Shown here in pieces: positions 63,269 through 64,000 of a stretch of DNA of 64,000 nucleotides. Source of the stretch: Oscillatoria sp. CS-180. Lineage in GTDB: Bacteria > Cyanobacteriota > Cyanobacteriia > Phormidesmidales > Phormidesmidaceae. Positions within the stretch are counted from its first letter, which is position 1. Each line of letters starts with the position of its first letter. The notes beneath the pieces were generated by a model, which was not told the origin of the DNA, did no database searches, and saw only the letters and a list, made by a program, of their open reading frames with translations. Made by a program: the position numbers and the translations under genes. The stretch covers positions 1 to 64,000 of the forward strand of contig NZ_JAQMUB010000031.1 in assembly GCF_028330965.1 (NCBI RefSeq), given 5' to 3'.

Positions 63269-64000
63269 ATGGAATTAATGATTGAAGACCTAATGGAGGA
63301 AGTCATTGAACGGGGAGGATCAGACCTTCACCTCTCAGCTGGACTCCCCCCTTACATTCGGATTAGCGGTAAATTGACGCCGACCGATCATGAGCCGATG
63401 ACGCCGGAAGCGTGTCAGCGTCTCATCTTTAGTATGTTGAACAACAGCCAGCGAAAAACGCTAGAGCAAACCTGGGAACTGGACTGTTCTTATGGGGTCA
63501 AGGGGCTAGCTCGCTTTAGGGTTAATGTTTACAAGGACCGGGGCACATATGCAGCTTGTCTGAGAGCGCTCAGCTCTAAGATTCCTAGTATGGATTTGCT
63601 AGGACTGCCTCCCATTGTGCGAGAGCTGTCTGAAAAGCCCAGAGGCCTTATCCTTGTGACGGGACCTACGGGGTCGGGTAAGTCAACAACCCTGGCATCG
63701 ATGATAAACGAGATCAATATGACTCGTCCAGAGCATATTCTGACCGTTGAGGATCCCATTGAATTTGTTTACGAACCTATCAAGAGCTTGATTCATCAGC
63801 GCCAGATTGGAGAAGACACCAAGAGTTTTGGAAATGCGCTAAGAGCAGCCCTGCGGGAAGATCCCGATGTCATCCTGGTGGGTGAGATGCGGGACTTGGA
63901 AACCATTTCTCTGGCTATCTCCGCGGCTGAAACAGGTCACTTGGTCTTTGGAACGCTGCACACCAGTTCAGCCTCTCAGACTGTTGACCGGATGGTTGAT
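63269..64000 (+). CDS. pilT: Twitching motility ATPase PilT (5' part)
   Basis: The hexameric ATPase that retracts type IV pili. The frame starts at ATG 63269 with AGAGGTGAT just upstream and runs past the window edge (244 codons seen). Motifs: GGSDLHLSAGLPPYIRISGKL at the N terminus, Walker A TGPTGSGKSTT, ILTVEDPIEFVYEP (Asp box), LREDPDVILVGEMRD (Walker B), and HLVFGTLHTSSA (His box). Lies 166 bases after pilB on the same strand, and a pilC gene would be expected next, outside the window. Confidence 0.95.
   Translation, partial: MELMIEDLMEEVIERGGSDLHLSAGLPPYIRISGKLTPTDHEPMTPEACQRLIFSMLNNSQRKTLEQTWELDCSYGVKGLARFRVNVYKDRGTYAACLRALSSKIPSMDLLGLPPIVRELSEKPRGLILVTGPTGSGKSTTLASMINEINMTRPEHILTVEDPIEFVYEPIKSLIHQRQIGEDTKSFGNALRAALREDPDVILVGEMRDLETISLAISAAETGHLVFGTLHTSSASQTVDRMVD

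Overview
The window is a piece of a cyanobacterial chromosome, probably from a Leptolyngbya-like or Synechococcales-type lineage. The evidence is the abundance of the HIP1 octamer GCGATCGC in and between genes, plus a CyanoP (PsbP-like) lipoprotein, a Ycf37-like TPR protein, a FurC/PerR-type regulator, a group 2 sigma factor, the copper ATPases CopA and CtaA, and type IV pilus genes. Genus and species cannot be fixed from the sequence alone. All functions below are read from recognisable motifs; no database search was run.

Layout. 1-340: a gene-free stretch full of hairpins, a candidate structured RNA. 0.3-17.5 kb: housekeeping genes, namely adenosine deaminase-like, purA, rplY, a two-domain kinase, a GNAT, TPR proteins, msrA, a solute-binding protein, rpmI-rplT, perR-like fur, a NarL-type response regulator, a sigma factor, a lipoprotein methyltransferase, the CyanoP-maf pair, and an ABC ATPase with its membrane neighbour. 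18-23 kb: ileS with a dyad-rich leader, an RTX protein, and tRNA-Pro(GGG). 23.4-28.2 kb: gene debris, then a copper locus (Atx1-like protein, copA, a 35-residue membrane peptide, a membrane-anchored cupredoxin, PepSY protein). 28.5-46.8 kb: HNH, DHH phosphoesterase, sixA, gltA, hydrolase, ctaA, nurA, HAD, malQ, fasciclin, SWIM, SDR, DnaJ-like, an InrS/CsoR-type metal sensor, a CPHC thiol lipoprotein and an HtrA protease. 46.8-48.3 kb: nested small mobile elements, an IS110 remnant and a TspO protein. 48.6-53.2 kb: a MalT/LuxR-DUF4386-MDR reductase module. 53.4-58.0 kb: a decaying chromosomal integron. 58.3 kb: an unusual repeat-built secreted protein. 59.9-64 kb: grpE facing pilB-pilT.

The most notable system is the integron. 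A broken integron-integrase gene (57724-58020, +) is divergent from a row of minus-strand accessory genes separated by attC-like hairpins (55783-55698, 55588-55504, 55054-54971, 53510-53434, plus two decayed ones). Between them lies an attI-like region with three 41-bp-periodic dyads and a core site. The cassettes carry an Mrr-type endonuclease, an HNH endonuclease with a small partner, a small membrane protein, a MazF-type toxin-antitoxin pair and an interrupted Pycsar-effector-like membrane protein, so the cargo is biased to defence and conflict.

A second recurrent feature is a ~105-bp palindromic repeat family, called R1 here. It has nine copies or derivatives in both orientations, with TATAGC-type ends. 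Copies usually sit just past gene ends, and one overlaps the 5' end of nurA. A different 110-bp element with perfect 12-bp terminal inverted repeats sits at the edge of one R1 copy.
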